From positions 186,001 through 250,000 of the forward strand of contig NZ_VOSL01000054.1 in the NCBI RefSeq assembly GCF_007997005.1: 64,000 nucleotides of DNA, given 5' to 3'. Source of the stretch: Lujinxingia vulgaris. GTDB lineage: Bacteria; Myxococcota_A; Bradymonadia; Bradymonadales; Bradymonadaceae. Positions 17,127 through 26,045 of this stretch are shown piece after piece (the first letter of the stretch is position 1; each line of letters opens with the position of its first letter). The translations under genes were made by a program, and so were the position numbers. A model generated the notes under the pieces. The model saw nothing but the letters and a program-made list of their open reading frames with translations. It did no database searches and was not told the DNA's origin.

Positions 17127-18169
17127 TCGGGATGCCGTGAGGCAGCGGCGCGCTTGAGCACGTCGTCGAGAAACCCCAACAGCTCCTGCCAGTACGCGCG
17201 GCTTGAAGCGCGCCAGGGGAAGGCATGAAAGCTGTGAAACTCCCCTTTGAAGTAATGGGCTGAGGTGCGGGCGCCGAGTGTTTGTGCGGCGCGCTCCAGG
17301 CGGCGCGTATCGTCCAGGAGAGGATCGGCGGTCCCCACCGCCGTAAAAAAGGCGGGCATCGCGCGCTGCTCGGGCGTCATCTCCTCCAGGACCACCAGCG
17401 GATCGACCAGGGGATGGGCCTCGGGATCGACGTGGCGCAGGTAGGCCTCGGAGGCCTCGTAGAGCTTGTCGGTCACAAAGCTCGGAAGATCGCGCCGGCG
17501 CTCAAAGCGCTGCGGATCGGAGACCTGAAGGTAGCCGCAGGTGGGAATGATCGCCGCCGGTGCCGGGTACTCTTCGCAGAGGCCCTGGGCCCAGCGCTCC
17601 TGCGAGGCCTGCAGGTGTGCGACCCCCAGCGCCAGAGCCACATTGGCGCCGGACGACTCGCCAGCGACCACCCAGGGAAGTCCCTCAATGCTCAGCTCGC
17701 GGCGACGCTCATGCATCCACACCCGGGCGGCGCGCGCATCTTCGAGCGCCGCCGGATAGGGGTGTTCGGGCGCGAGGCGATAGTCGATGGCGAAGACCAC
17801 ATAACCGTGACGCGCCAGAATCCAGGGCATCGGCCAGTGACTATCTTTGGAGCCGATGCGAAACCCGCCGCCGTGAATGTAGAGAATCGCCGCGCGCGGT
17901 CGCGCCCCCTGCGGGCGGTAGATGTCGACAGCGCCGGAGTGGCGGTTGTCGGAGTAGCGCTGATCGCGATGGACCTTGACCGGAAAGCGTTCTCGACCAA
18001 GATCGACGTCGATAAGCCCCATGGTATGAAGGCCGGCAAAGGCGCTGCGCATCGCAGCCTCCGAGAGGGTGCGCTCCAGCCCTACCGGCACCACATGCTC
18101 TTGCAGCCGTCGCATCCAGCTGTAGGTCGGCGGCTGCTGCGAGCGCTTCTTCGGGGTTTGCCTGTTCAT
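17036..18169 (-). CDS. Alpha/beta hydrolase, HSL-type (family IV) esterase
   Basis: The start ATG 18169 follows GGAG; a frame extension to 18334 is hydrophobic but lacks a ribosome site and overlaps the next gene's leader. Motifs in the 377-residue product: LYIHGGGFR (HGGG oxyanion hole, 99-102), YRLAPEHPYPAALED, VVAGESSGAN (nucleophile Ser), a C-terminal GTADPLLDD (Asp) and FHSFHAF (His). This is the hormone-sensitive-lipase class, active on short acyl esters; GESSG replaces the more common GDSAG. The last 29 codons lie on the antisense strand of the aminomutase gene end (91-nt convergent overlap), and they encode a basic, Ser-rich tail that is not part of the hydrolase fold. Confidence 0.88.
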   Translation of the reverse strand: MNRQTPKKRSQQPPTYSWMRRLQEHVVPVGLERTLSEAAMRSAFAGLHTMGLIDVDLGRERFPVKVHRDQRYSDNRHSGAVDIYRPQGARPRAAILYIHGGGFRIGSKDSHWPMPWILARHGYVVFAIDYRLAPEHPYPAALEDARAARVWMHERRRELSIEGLPWVVAGESSGANVALALGVAHLQASQERWAQGLCEEYPAPAAIIPTCGYLQVSDPQRFERRRDLPSFVTDKLYEASEAYLRHVDPEAHPLVDPLVVLEEMTPEQRAMPAFFTAVGTADPLLDDTRRLERAAQTLGARTSAHYFKGEFHSFHAFPWRASSRAYWQELLGFLDDVLKRAAASRHPDQRSSSPSRRAGSTSTNSKRSPSELEKATT

Positions 18170-18324
18170 CGCTACTCCATGGTGCAACGCATGATGGACA
18201 TCCAACACGCTATCCAAAAGCCGTGCAAAACGAAGATAACGACAAGAACGACGAAGAAAAGTCAAAAACCACCAAGTTGAACACTTTTTGAACACCCACC
18301 CTGCGAACACGTGGACGAGGAGCC

Positions 18325-19104
18325 ATGAAACCATCGATTTCCATCGACAGCTGGAGCGTCAAAGCGGTTCGCCGGGCGCTCTCGCCATTGCATCGCTACT
18401 TCGATGTGCAGCTCGAAGGCCTGGAGCACGTGCCCGACCAGGGGCCGGTGTTTCTGGTCGGCAATCACGCCTTGCTGGGCATCGACAGCTTTGTGCTCTT
18501 CCCGGCGTTGATGCGCCAGTTTGAGCGCGTGCCGCGAGGGCTTGCGCTGCGCACGCTCTTTGACAACCCGGTGATGGGCAAGCTCTTGCATGAGGTGGGG
18601 ATCGTGCCCGGATCGCGCTCCAGCGGCGTGGCGCTTTTGCGCAATGGTCAGATGGTGGTGACCTACCCCGGCGGGATGTCCGACTCGGTGAAGGGGCGCA
18701 ACAAGCGCTACACGCTGCAGTGGCAAGATCGCTGCGGATTTGCGCATGTGGCGCTGCGCTCCGGCGTGCCGGTGACGCCGGTGGCGGCGGTGGGGCCCGA
18801 CGAGATCTTTCCGATCTTAAGCGATCGAGGGCTCTTCCCGGTTAACTTTCTGGGGGATCGAAAGTCGCGGGCGCCGGCCTTTCTACCGGTAGCGCGGCCG
18901 GTGCGCTGCGTCTTTCGCTTCGGGCCGCCGGTTCAACTCCCCGACCTCGGGAGCGCGCTGGAGGCCGGCCAGGAAGTTCCCGACGCCGTCATGCCCCAAT
19001 GCGCGACGTATGCCCGCGAGGTGGAGTCGGCCCTTGATCGTCTGATCCAGGAAACCCTGCAGGATCACCCCAAACGCGTGCGCCTGCTTCCTGGCCGCGG
19101 GTAA
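18325..19104 (+). CDS. Lysophospholipid acyltransferase, MGAT/TMEM68-like
   Basis: A 259-residue protein, ATG 18325 after GAGGAG. The acyltransferase signature is GNHALLGIDSFVLF, with His and Asp separated by five residues instead of the four of PlsC. That spacing, together with VTYPGGMSDS and W..RCGFAHVAL, is the pattern of the MGAT-like/TMEM68 branch, which transfers acyl groups to mono- or diacylglycerol or related lipids. No signal peptide; membrane attachment is through hydrophobic segments near the N-terminus. It is divergent from the esterase gene, and two TTGAACAC repeats stand upstream. A role in neutral-lipid or phospholipid synthesis is inferred from family only. Confidence 0.82.
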   Translation: MKPSISIDSWSVKAVRRALSPLHRYFDVQLEGLEHVPDQGPVFLVGNHALLGIDSFVLFPALMRQFERVPRGLALRTLFDNPVMGKLLHEVGIVPGSRSSGVALLRNGQMVVTYPGGMSDSVKGRNKRYTLQWQDRCGFAHVALRSGVPVTPVAAVGPDEIFPILSDRGLFPVNFLGDRKSRAPAFLPVARPVRCVFRFGPPVQLPDLGSALEAGQEVPDAVMPQCATYAREVESALDRLIQETLQDHPKRVRLLPGRG

Positions 19105-19115
19105 CTCGCCGCATC

Positions 19116-20678
19116 TCAGCGGGCTGGCAGCCCCGCCAGCAACGCCCGGGCCACGCGCCGCCCGAAGGTGTAGATGGGGATCTGCGGCGGCCCTCCGATC
19201 GAGGTCGGGAAGAGCGAGCCATCGGCCACAAAGAGCCCGCGCACCTGATGGTGGGCGCCGTGGCTGCTGACCACGCTGCTCCGCGGATCCGCGCCCATCC
19301 ACATCGTCGACATCGGGTGCACCGCGACCATTGAGGGGTTGAAGGGGCCAAGCTCGGCGCCGGTGAGGCCGTCGAGTTGTGCCGGCGAGTCGAGGAGGCG
19401 AGGAGGTGAGGTGGGGATGATGACCTGGCGGGCGCCGGCGGCAAAAAGGATGCGCGCGGCCTCGCGCATGCCTAAGGCCACCTGGTTAAGTTCGGCGCGG
19501 TCGGGACGATAATGGATCTGCACCCGCTCGCCATCTCGGGGGCGCACATGCCCGCTGTAGTGGTCATGCACCATCGCGATGATCGCGGCCACGTTGGGGT
19601 AAAGGCGCATCATCGAGGCGTGAGCCGCGCCAAAACCGGGCATCAACCCTGCGGCCGCGCCAGGGTGCGCAAAACCCGAGACCAGCCAGACGCGCTGCTC
19701 CGCGTCGTGACCGAAGTTCAAAAACTCAGTGCACTCCGCCGACTGCGGCACGCCCTTCCACCCTTCGATCGTCTCGTCAAAGACGCCCATCACGAAGGCG
19801 CCGGGGTGAATATGCAGGCGTCGGCCGGTGAGGCGATGCGGATCGGGCAGCCCACTCTTGATGGCGAGCGCGGCCGAGTTTGTGGCGCTGGCCCCGAGCA
19901 CAACACGCTCAGCGCGAACCTCAAATGGTTGAAGCTCTGCGCCACTCAGCGGGTCGATGGCCCGGCCGGCAACCCCGCAGACCTGGCGACCGCGCGTTAA
20001 AATGCGGTCGACGCGCGCGTGGACCAGCGCGCGCCCGCCGGCGTTGAGCGCGGGAGGGATCAACACTTTGGCCGCGTTTTGTTTCCCGTTGTTGGGGCAG
20101 CCGAGCTCGCACATCCCGGACTGCCGACAGCCCTGGCGGTTATGGGAGAGCACGGCGTGTCGGTAGCCCAGCTCCCGGGCGCCGCGGAAGAGCGCGTGGT
20201 TGTTGGCGTTGACGCGATCGTCGGGCACCGGATGCACGTCGAGAAGTTCTTCGACGCGCTGGAAGTCGGCCTGCAGCTCGGCGCCCAGATCCTCGACGCC
20301 CTGCCCTCGCCAGATCTCCAGGATGGGCTCGGGCAGACGCTTGCAGAGGTTGGTGTTGTGCAGCGTGGAGCCACCCACGCCTTTGCCCTGCATCACCGTG
20401 ATGGCCTGGTCGACGGTGCCGCGCGAAGCTCCCTCCATGAAGAGTTTTGGGAGCATCACCTCTTCGCGGCAGCGCATGTCCTCGGGCGCGAAGTAGTCGC
20501 CGAGCTCCACGCCGATGACGTCGACGCCGGCCAGGGCCAGGTCATGAAAGGCCATGCCTCCTCCGGCGCCCAGGCCCACGACCACCACGTCGGCGTTGAG
20601 CCGGAGCGCGCTGTCGCTGGCCGCCGCGGAGATCATGCCCGCGGGAAGCACTCGGCGTTTTGCGTCGGCGCGACTCAT
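19116..20678 (-). CDS. GMC family FAD-dependent oxidoreductase
   Basis: A 520-residue enzyme. The FAD motif VVVVGLGAGGGMAFHDLALAG is at about 31-51; GKGVGGSTLHNTNL near 117 is the second GMC flavin region, and VHPMSTMWMG and GLFVADGSLFPTSIGGPPQ near the end carry the catalytic His and the C-terminal FAD loop. CRQSGMCELGCPNNGKQN near 185 contains three Cys, as seen in long-chain alcohol and cholesterol oxidase-like GMC proteins. The ATG at 20678 overlaps the stop of the upstream small-subunit gene by 4 nt, indicating a two-component dehydrogenase. Substrate unresolved; a long-chain alcohol, sterol or sugar is possible. No signal peptide, so it is probably cytoplasmic. Confidence 0.87.
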   Translation of the reverse strand: MSRADAKRRVLPAGMISAAASDSALRLNADVVVVGLGAGGGMAFHDLALAGVDVIGVELGDYFAPEDMRCREEVMLPKLFMEGASRGTVDQAITVMQGKGVGGSTLHNTNLCKRLPEPILEIWRGQGVEDLGAELQADFQRVEELLDVHPVPDDRVNANNHALFRGARELGYRHAVLSHNRQGCRQSGMCELGCPNNGKQNAAKVLIPPALNAGGRALVHARVDRILTRGRQVCGVAGRAIDPLSGAELQPFEVRAERVVLGASATNSAALAIKSGLPDPHRLTGRRLHIHPGAFVMGVFDETIEGWKGVPQSAECTEFLNFGHDAEQRVWLVSGFAHPGAAAGLMPGFGAAHASMMRLYPNVAAIIAMVHDHYSGHVRPRDGERVQIHYRPDRAELNQVALGMREAARILFAAGARQVIIPTSPPRLLDSPAQLDGLTGAELGPFNPSMVAVHPMSTMWMGADPRSSVVSSHGAHHQVRGLFVADGSLFPTSIGGPPQIPIYTFGRRVARALLAGLPAR

Positions 20679-21217
20679 CGGCGCTCCGCGGGCACGCCCG
20701 GGTTACCCGAGAGGCTGTAGCCAATGGCCGGCCATACCTCCGGCCGGGTGTAATAGCCCATCATGCACACCGACTTGAGCGCCTTGAACATCGCGCGCGC
20801 CGGCATCAGGGGGGAGGTCTCCAGGGTCAGCAGCAGGCGGTCGATCTCATCATCGCTCAGACGCGTAAGGCGCTGACGACGAGGCCCGAAGGCGTAGGGG
20901 GCGTACTCCAGGATGGCGAGCATCGACTGCAGCTCCTCCTGGGTGGTCGACGGCATCCCGCCCATAAAGCGCAGCGCGGCATCGAGCGCGCCGCACGCCC
21001 GAACATCGGGAAAGTCCGCGTCATCGGCGGCGCAGACGCGCGTCATCGCACGCTCCAGAGTCTCACTGAGCCACGCCGGCACCTTGCCGGGCATAGGCGG
21101 CGGGTTGCGGCTCAGGCGTGCAAAAAACCGCCCGGTGCGTACCAGCCCCATCGTCTGCATGCGGGCCATCAGCAGCTCGGGTTTGTCGCCTAAAACACCG
21201 CGCAAGAATGAGACCAC
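20675..21217 (-). CDS. Gluconate 2-dehydrogenase subunit 3-like protein, partner of the GMC enzyme
   Basis: A 180-residue protein read from GTG 21217, with no clear ribosome site, so a later start is possible. The segment FARLSRNPPPMP.. leads into the helix-rich region LERAMTRVCAADDADFPDV, then LALRFMGGMPS, which is the pattern of the small subunit 3 of membrane gluconate 2-dehydrogenases (usual length about 200). Those subunits normally carry a Tat signal; none is visible here. The C-terminal FKALKSVCMMGYYTRPEVWPAIGY is also typical (GYYT region). Overlap with the GMC gene supports a complex. The electron acceptor is not encoded nearby. Confidence 0.75.
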   Translation of the reverse strand: MVSFLRGVLGDKPELLMARMQTMGLVRTGRFFARLSRNPPPMPGKVPAWLSETLERAMTRVCAADDADFPDVRACGALDAALRFMGGMPSTTQEELQSMLAILEYAPYAFGPRRQRLTRLSDDEIDRLLLTLETSPLMPARAMFKALKSVCMMGYYTRPEVWPAIGYSLSGNPGVPAERR

Positions 21218-21259
21218 GAAGACCGTCCGGCGTGGGAGTGAGGTGAGAAACGCTGACCA

Positions 21260-21727
21260 TCAGGGACTTGAGACGTACGAGCCGTCGCCCCACTGCTCGA
21301 TCTGCAGGATCACATCGACCGTGCCCGCCTCCAGCATCCCTAAGTCGCGGGCGGCAGCGCGAGAAAGATCGATGATACGCCCGCGTACAAAGGGCCCTCG
21401 ATCGGTGATACGGACGACCACCGAGCGGCGACTCTCCGGCTCGATGACACGCACGATCGTATGGAAGGGTAAGGTCTTGTGGGCCGCTGTGAAGCCCTCC
21501 ATATCGTACAGCTCGCCGCTGGCGGTCTGACGGCCGTGGAACGTATCGCCATACCAGCTGGCGATGCCGCGCAGCTCGTGCGCTTTGCCGTCGGGGGCGG
21601 CCACGCGGTGGGTCACAAGATCGCGATGGGGATCGGCGGGCCCTGTCGCGCAGGCCGCCATCCACAGCGCGAAACCTCCCAGAAGGAGTTGTCGCAGCGC
21701 CGCCAGGGCTTCGCCGCGGGTCCACAT
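21260..21727 (-). CDS. rlpA: RlpA-like septal ring lytic transglycosylase lipoprotein
   Basis: The start ATG 21727 follows AAGGA and gives a clean lipoprotein signal (lipobox WMAAC); frame starts upstream at 21760 and 21769 lack this. The 155-residue protein has the double-psi beta-barrel: GIASWYGDTFHGRQTASGE, then YDMEGFTAAHKTLPF, then VVVRITDRGPFVRGRIIDLS, with the conserved Asp of the DRGP loop and the His in AAHKTL. It lacks the C-terminal SPOR domain of E. coli RlpA. RlpA cleaves peptidoglycan strands without stem peptides at the septum. It lies 42 nt downstream of neither an operon partner nor a promoter I could assign. Confidence 0.9.
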   Translation of the reverse strand: MWTRGEALAALRQLLLGGFALWMAACATGPADPHRDLVTHRVAAPDGKAHELRGIASWYGDTFHGRQTASGELYDMEGFTAAHKTLPFHTIVRVIEPESRRSVVVRITDRGPFVRGRIIDLSRAAARDLGMLEAGTVDVILQIEQWGDGSYVSSP

Positions 21728-21919
21728 CAAATCCTTTAGGGCGCGTCGTGAAGAGATCATGTGGGCCACCGTTCACACATCGGGACATCGCCGAAACCAT
21801 GCAAGCTCTCGTCGGGGGCGATGGTGCCAGCGAAGATGCTCCGGGGGCAAGGGAAGGAAGTTCATCGCGTTGCAGCGACACCGTCGGCCGATGGCACGCG
21901 CCGCCCTGCGATACGAAAA

Positions 21920-21950
21920 AAGCCGCGCCCCCATCAGGGGAGCGCGGCTT
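21920..21950 (-). terminator. Intrinsic terminator of the fadN-fadA operon
   Basis: AAGCCGCGC plus CCCC pairs with GGGG and GCGCGGCTT (one bulged A) around an ATCA loop; on the minus strand a T run follows. It lies 65 nt beyond the fadA stop. Confidence 0.8.
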
Positions 21951-22015
21951 CTTCGTTCACCTCAGCGCCTCTTCGTCATCGTGAATGAGGAGGAGGTTCA
22001 GAGGAGGATGCAGCT

Positions 22016-23197
22016 TTAGTCCTCGACGCGCTCGAAGAGCGCGGCGGCGCCCATGCCGCCACCGATGCACATCGAGACGATGCCGTAGCGCCCGCCGGTC
22101 TTCTCCAGCGAACGCAGGAGCGTGCCGGCCATGCGCGTGCCGCTCACACCCAGGGGGTGACCCAGGGCGATGGCGCCGCCGTGGATGTTGAGCTTGGCCG
22201 GATCCACGCCCAGCTCACGGGCGCAGTAGACGGCCTGGCTGGCAAACGCTTCGTTGATCTCGAAGAGGTCGATGTCTTCGATGCTCAGGCCGGTAGCCTT
22301 GAGCAACTTACGGATGGCCGGGACCGGACCGATGCCCATGATCTCCGGGTCCACGCCGGCGACCTGGAAGGCGCGGTAGTAGCCCATCGGCTTCACACCG
22401 AGCTCATCGGCTTTTTCTTTGCTCATCAGCACCACAGCGGCCGCACCATCGGTGAGTGGCGAGGCGTTGCCGGCGGTGACGCTGCCTTTGGGGTTGAAGG
22501 CCGGGCGAAGTTTCGCCAGCGCTTCGACCGAGGAGCCGGGACGAGGGCCGTCGTCTTTGTCGACGGTCACATCGTGGCGCTTGCCGTCGGGGCCAACCAC
22601 CTGGGTCTTGACCGGGAGCACTTCGCCGGCCAGGAAGCCGTCTTCCCAGGCCGCGAGAGCCTTCTCGTGGCTGGTCAGGGCGAAGGCGTCCTGATCTTCG
22701 CGGGCCACTTCAAAACGCTTTGCGACGTTTTCGGCGGTGGTGCCCATGGGGATGTAGATCTCGGGGTACTCCGCCATGGTCTGCGGGTTGGCCGAGACCT
22801 TGTTGCCGCCCATCGGGATCATGGTCATCGACTCGGTACCGCCGGCCACGGCGACGTCCATCGCGCCGATCATGATGCGCTCGGCCATCTGGGAGATGGT
22901 CTGCACGCCGGAGGAGCAGAAGCGGTTCACGGTCAGGCCGGGCACCGTGTTGGGGAGGCCGGCCATCACCGAGGCCACGCGGGCGACGTTCATGCCCTGC
23001 TCGGCCTCCGGCATCGCGCAGCCGATGGCCACATCACCAATGTCTTCGGGGTTAAGGCCTTTGACCTTGGCCACGGCTTCTTTGATCACGAGCGCGGCCA
23101 TGGTGTCGGGGCGGGTATCTTTGAGGCCGCCTTTGTAGGCGCGGGTGAAGGGGGTGCGCACATACGAGGCGACCACAACGTCACGAAGAGAAGTCAT
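22016..23197 (-). CDS. fadA: Acetyl-CoA C-acyltransferase (3-ketoacyl-CoA thiolase)
   Basis: A 393-residue thiolase, ATG 23197 after AGGAGA. Active-site motifs: [10 protein letters not shown] (nucleophile Cys, about residue 92), [32 protein letters not shown] (His), and [15 protein letters not shown] with the second Cys. Normal length for FadA/AtoB. It catalyses the last step of beta-oxidation, releasing acetyl-CoA. It lies 126 nt downstream of fadN on the same strand with a 9-bp hairpin between them, the gene pair found in Bacillus (fadNA) and in many Bacteria. Ends of the operon are a terminator at 21920. Confidence 0.96.
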   Translation of the reverse strand: MTSLRDVVVASYVRTPFTRAYKGGLKDTRPDTMAALVIKEAVAKVKGLNPEDIGDVAIGCAMPEAEQGMNVARVASVMAGLPNTVPGLTVNRFCSSGVQTISQMAERIMIGAMDVAVAGGTESMTMIPMGGNKVSANPQTMAEYPEIYIPMGTTAENVAKRFEVAREDQDAFALTSHEKALAAWEDGFLAGEVLPVKTQVVGPDGKRHDVTVDKDDGPRPGSSVEALAKLRPAFNPKGSVTAGNASPLTDGAAAVVLMSKEKADELGVKPMGYYRAFQVAGVDPEIMGIGPVPAIRKLLKATGLSIEDIDLFEINEAFASQAVYCARELGVDPAKLNIHGGAIALGHPLGVSGTRMAGTLLRSLEKTGGRYGIVSMCIGGGMGAAALFERVED

Positions 23198-23279
23198 AGG
23201 GTATATCTCCTGATTCGGCGGGCATCACAGCTTGAGGCGCTCGCCGGGGTACTCGTTCGGGAAAACAAACCGTCCCGCC

Positions 23280-23302
23280 TCTCCGGCCATTCCGGCCGGA
23301 GA
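23280..23302 (-). terminator. Hairpin between fadN and fadA, possible partial terminator
   Basis: TCTCCGGCC pairs with GGCCGGAGA around ATTCC. On the minus strand the sequence after it reads GGCGGGACGGTTTGTTTTC, so a U-rich stretch follows at a short distance. Could reduce read-through from fadN to fadA or stabilise an mRNA end. Confidence 0.4.
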
Positions 23303-23323
23303 GACGAGTGCTGCGAGCCAGAC

Positions 23324-25705
23324 TTAGTTGCGCAGCGGCTTGTTGTTCATGAGCATATGCTGCATGCGCTGCTGGCTCTTCTCTTCACCGCAAAGCGACA
23401 TGAAGGCCTCGCGCTCCAGGTCGAGCAGCGTCTGCTCATCGACCAGGGTCGCCGGGTTGGTCTCACCGCCGCAGAGCACGTTGGCGAGCTTGCGTCCGAT
23501 GAGGCGGTCGTGGGCCGAGATCACGCCGTTTTCCTGCATGCTGTAGAGCAGCATGTCGATGGTGGCCGCACCGTCCGGACCGAGCAGGCGGAACTTGGAG
23601 GGGCGCGGCGGCTTGAAGCCGGCGCGAGCCATCCCCAGGACGCGCTCTTTGGCGTCGTGGAGCAGGTGGTCGGCGTTGATAGTCACACCATCATTGGCGG
23701 TGAGGAAGCCGAACTCACGGGCTTCTTCAGCGCTCTTGGCCACTTCACCCATGCCGATGGCCATGAAGACCTTACGCAGGAAGGGGAAGGGATCGAACTC
23801 CTTGTTGTCGGAGTGCGGGCCGAAGACGTTGCGCATCAGCTGCAGGTTGCCACCGCCGCCGGGGATCAGACCCACGCCGACTTCGACAAGACCCATGTAG
23901 AGCTCGCCAGCGGCCTGAATGGCGTTGGCGCCCATGGTCACCTCGGCGCCGCCGCCCAGGGTCAGGCCCTTGGGCGCGGAGACGACCGGCTTCCAGCTGT
24001 AGCGCATGCGCTGGTTGGCGTCCTGGAAGGCTTTGACCATCGACTCGATGGGCTCCCACTGACCGGCCTGTGCGTTCATGAGCACCAGCAGCAGGTTGGC
24101 GCCGGCGGAGAAGTTGGTCGAATCGTTGCCGATGACCAGACCTTCCCAGTTGGCCTCCACTTCATCGATCGCCTCGTGCATGCAGTCGATGAGGTCGGGG
24201 TCGATGGCGTTCATCTTGGTGTGGAACTCAAGCAGCGCCACGCCGTCGCCCATGTCGTGGAGCGAGGCCGAAGAGTTGCCGAGGATCTTGGTCGCGCCTT
24301 TGCGCTTGAGCAGCTCGACGCTGATGGCCTTCTCGCTGCGCTCGATCGCCTTGTAGCTCTTGGTGGCGACGTCGTAGTAGAGATCCGTCGCACCATCCTG
24401 CTTGTAGAAGCTCTCGGCACCGGAGGCGATCATCTCGTCGATCCAGGCGGGCACTTCGATGTCCTGAGCCTTCATCTGGTCGTAGGCCCACTGAAGCCCC
24501 AGAGCGTCCCAGGTCTCGAAGGGACCCAGATCCCAGTTGAAGCCCCACTTCATGCCGCGGTCGATGTTGACCACGTCGTCGGCGATCTCGCCCATGCGAC
24601 GCGCGGTGTAGGCGAGCGAGCGCAGGGTGACTTCGCGGGCGAACTCGGCGGCTTTGTCGTCGCCGTCGACCACAACCGTCTTGATGCGCTTGGCCGGGGC
24701 GCCCTTGGCTTTGCCAATGGAGGCAAACTCGGGCTTGTCGCGGTCGCGGTACTCAAGGGTGTTCAGATCCAGGGTCTGGATGCCGCCCTTGCCCTTCTTA
24801 TAGAAGCCGCCGCCGGCCTTCTGACCGGTGAGGCCCTTCTCGACCAGGGTGCCCATGAATTCGGGGACCTGGAAGATCTCGCGCTCTTCATCTTCGGTGA
24901 GCGTATCGTAGCAGTTCTTGGCCACGTGCACGAAGGTGTCCAGACCGACCATGTCCGCGGTGCGGAAGACGGCCGACTTGGGGCGCCCCATGGCTTTGCC
25001 GAAGACGGTATCGACGCCTTCGATGCTCATCTCGTACTTCTTCATCAGGTGCATGATGGTCATCATGCCGTGCACGCCGATGCGGTTGGCGATGAAGTTG
25101 GTGGTGTCTTTGCCGAAGACAATGCCCTTGCCGAGCACGTCGCGGCCGAACTCCACCATCGCGTCCACAACTTCCGGCGCGGTATCCGGGCCTTCCACCA
25201 GTTCGAGGAGCTTCATGTAGCGCACGGGATTGAAGAAGTGCGTGACGATGAAGCGCTTCTTGAAGCTCTCGGAGCGACCATCCAGCATGCCCTCAATGGA
25301 GAGGCCGGAGGTGTTCGAAGAGATGATGGCGTGATCGTTCACATGGGCTTCGACTTTGTCGAAGGTCGCCTTCTTGATGGGCATGCTCTCGGGCACGGCC
25401 TCGACGATCCAGTCAACCTCGGCGAACCAGTCGAGGTTGTCGTCCATGTTACCGACGGTGATCAGGTCCAGATCGCGCTTGGTGTAGATCGGCGAGGGGC
25501 TGGTCTTGGCCAGGAGCGCCTTGTTGCGGGTCGCGATGCTGTTGCGGAACGCCGGGTCGTTGATGTCGTCTTTTTCGCCCGGATTGAAGGGCACGATATC
25601 AAGCAGGTAGACCTCGATGCCCGCGTTTGCGAGGTGAGCGGCGATGCCGCTGCCCATAACGCCGGAACCGATAACGGCAGCCTTTCGAATGCGCTTCGTG
25701 GCCAT
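23324..25705 (-). CDS. fadN: 3-hydroxyacyl-CoA dehydrogenase/enoyl-CoA hydratase fusion (FadN type)
   Basis: The chosen ATG 25705 follows AAGGAG; the longer frame to 25849 is unrelated in sequence. 793 residues, close to Bacillus FadN (about 790). The dehydrogenase half comes first (AVIGSGVMGSGIAAHLANAG NAD motif, then FFNPVRYMKLLELV and IANRIGVHGM), and the hydratase/isomerase half second (GDGVALLEFHTKMNAID, NFSAGANL oxyanion loop, LTLGGGAEVTMG and GLVEVGVGLIPGGGG with the two Glu). This order is opposite to FadB. Catalyses two beta-oxidation steps; fadA follows on the same transcript. A good promoter is at 25760-25789. No acyl-CoA dehydrogenase gene is adjacent. Confidence 0.95.
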   Translation of the reverse strand: MATKRIRKAAVIGSGVMGSGIAAHLANAGIEVYLLDIVPFNPGEKDDINDPAFRNSIATRNKALLAKTSPSPIYTKRDLDLITVGNMDDNLDWFAEVDWIVEAVPESMPIKKATFDKVEAHVNDHAIISSNTSGLSIEGMLDGRSESFKKRFIVTHFFNPVRYMKLLELVEGPDTAPEVVDAMVEFGRDVLGKGIVFGKDTTNFIANRIGVHGMMTIMHLMKKYEMSIEGVDTVFGKAMGRPKSAVFRTADMVGLDTFVHVAKNCYDTLTEDEEREIFQVPEFMGTLVEKGLTGQKAGGGFYKKGKGGIQTLDLNTLEYRDRDKPEFASIGKAKGAPAKRIKTVVVDGDDKAAEFAREVTLRSLAYTARRMGEIADDVVNIDRGMKWGFNWDLGPFETWDALGLQWAYDQMKAQDIEVPAWIDEMIASGAESFYKQDGATDLYYDVATKSYKAIERSEKAISVELLKRKGATKILGNSSASLHDMGDGVALLEFHTKMNAIDPDLIDCMHEAIDEVEANWEGLVIGNDSTNFSAGANLLLVLMNAQAGQWEPIESMVKAFQDANQRMRYSWKPVVSAPKGLTLGGGAEVTMGANAIQAAGELYMGLVEVGVGLIPGGGGNLQLMRNVFGPHSDNKEFDPFPFLRKVFMAIGMGEVAKSAEEAREFGFLTANDGVTINADHLLHDAKERVLGMARAGFKPPRPSKFRLLGPDGAATIDMLLYSMQENGVISAHDRLIGRKLANVLCGGETNPATLVDEQTLLDLEREAFMSLCGEEKSQQRMQHMLMNNKPLRN

Positions 25706-26045
25706 GAAACTCCTTACGATGTGAGGGTTGCAGTAAAACGTATGCGTAGAGCGCGATGCCTTATAGTGAGAAGGGCAATTAGGGGTCAAGACCAACCCCT
25801 TGCCCGATCCGTGGCGAGCGGACCTGTAAGCACCGTTGGTCGCGGGCAAAGGAAAAGACCCGCTTGCACCCCGATTCGTAGCTTCGCGCCCGGCTGTGAT
25901 GTCCGTGGCTTGCGTCTGAATTCGCGAGGGGATAAGACCCCGATGAGAACATCCCCCCGCGATGGTCCTGTGCAGAGCCGCCTCTTAAGCCGGCCTCGCC
26001 GCAGGCACCATCCTTTGAGAACGGGCACCGAAGACGAGGATTGAG
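25706..26045. other. Divergent intergenic region between fadN and bolA
   Basis: 340 nt. It holds the minus-strand fadN promoter (25760-25789). The plus-strand promoter for bolA/grxD was not located. No repeats or RNA gene noted. Confidence 0.4.
25760..25789 (-). promoter_or_regulatory. Candidate sigma70 promoter for the fadN-fadA operon
   Basis: On the minus strand TTGACC (25784-25789) and TATAAG (25760-25765) are 18 nt apart, close to consensus. The short dyad GGTCAAGACC (25784-25793) covers the -35 box and could be a repressor contact, but it is too short to assert. Confidence 0.6.

Noticed and set aside
25784-25793. GGTCAAGACC as a definite operator
   Set aside because: Too short to distinguish from chance; kept only as a remark on the fadN promoter.
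22157-26044. A very long plus-strand frame opposite fadA and fadN
   Set aside because: It is antisense to two clear enzymes, contains no family motif and is rich in His, Gly, Val and Asp as expected of the reverse frame of GC-rich coding DNA.
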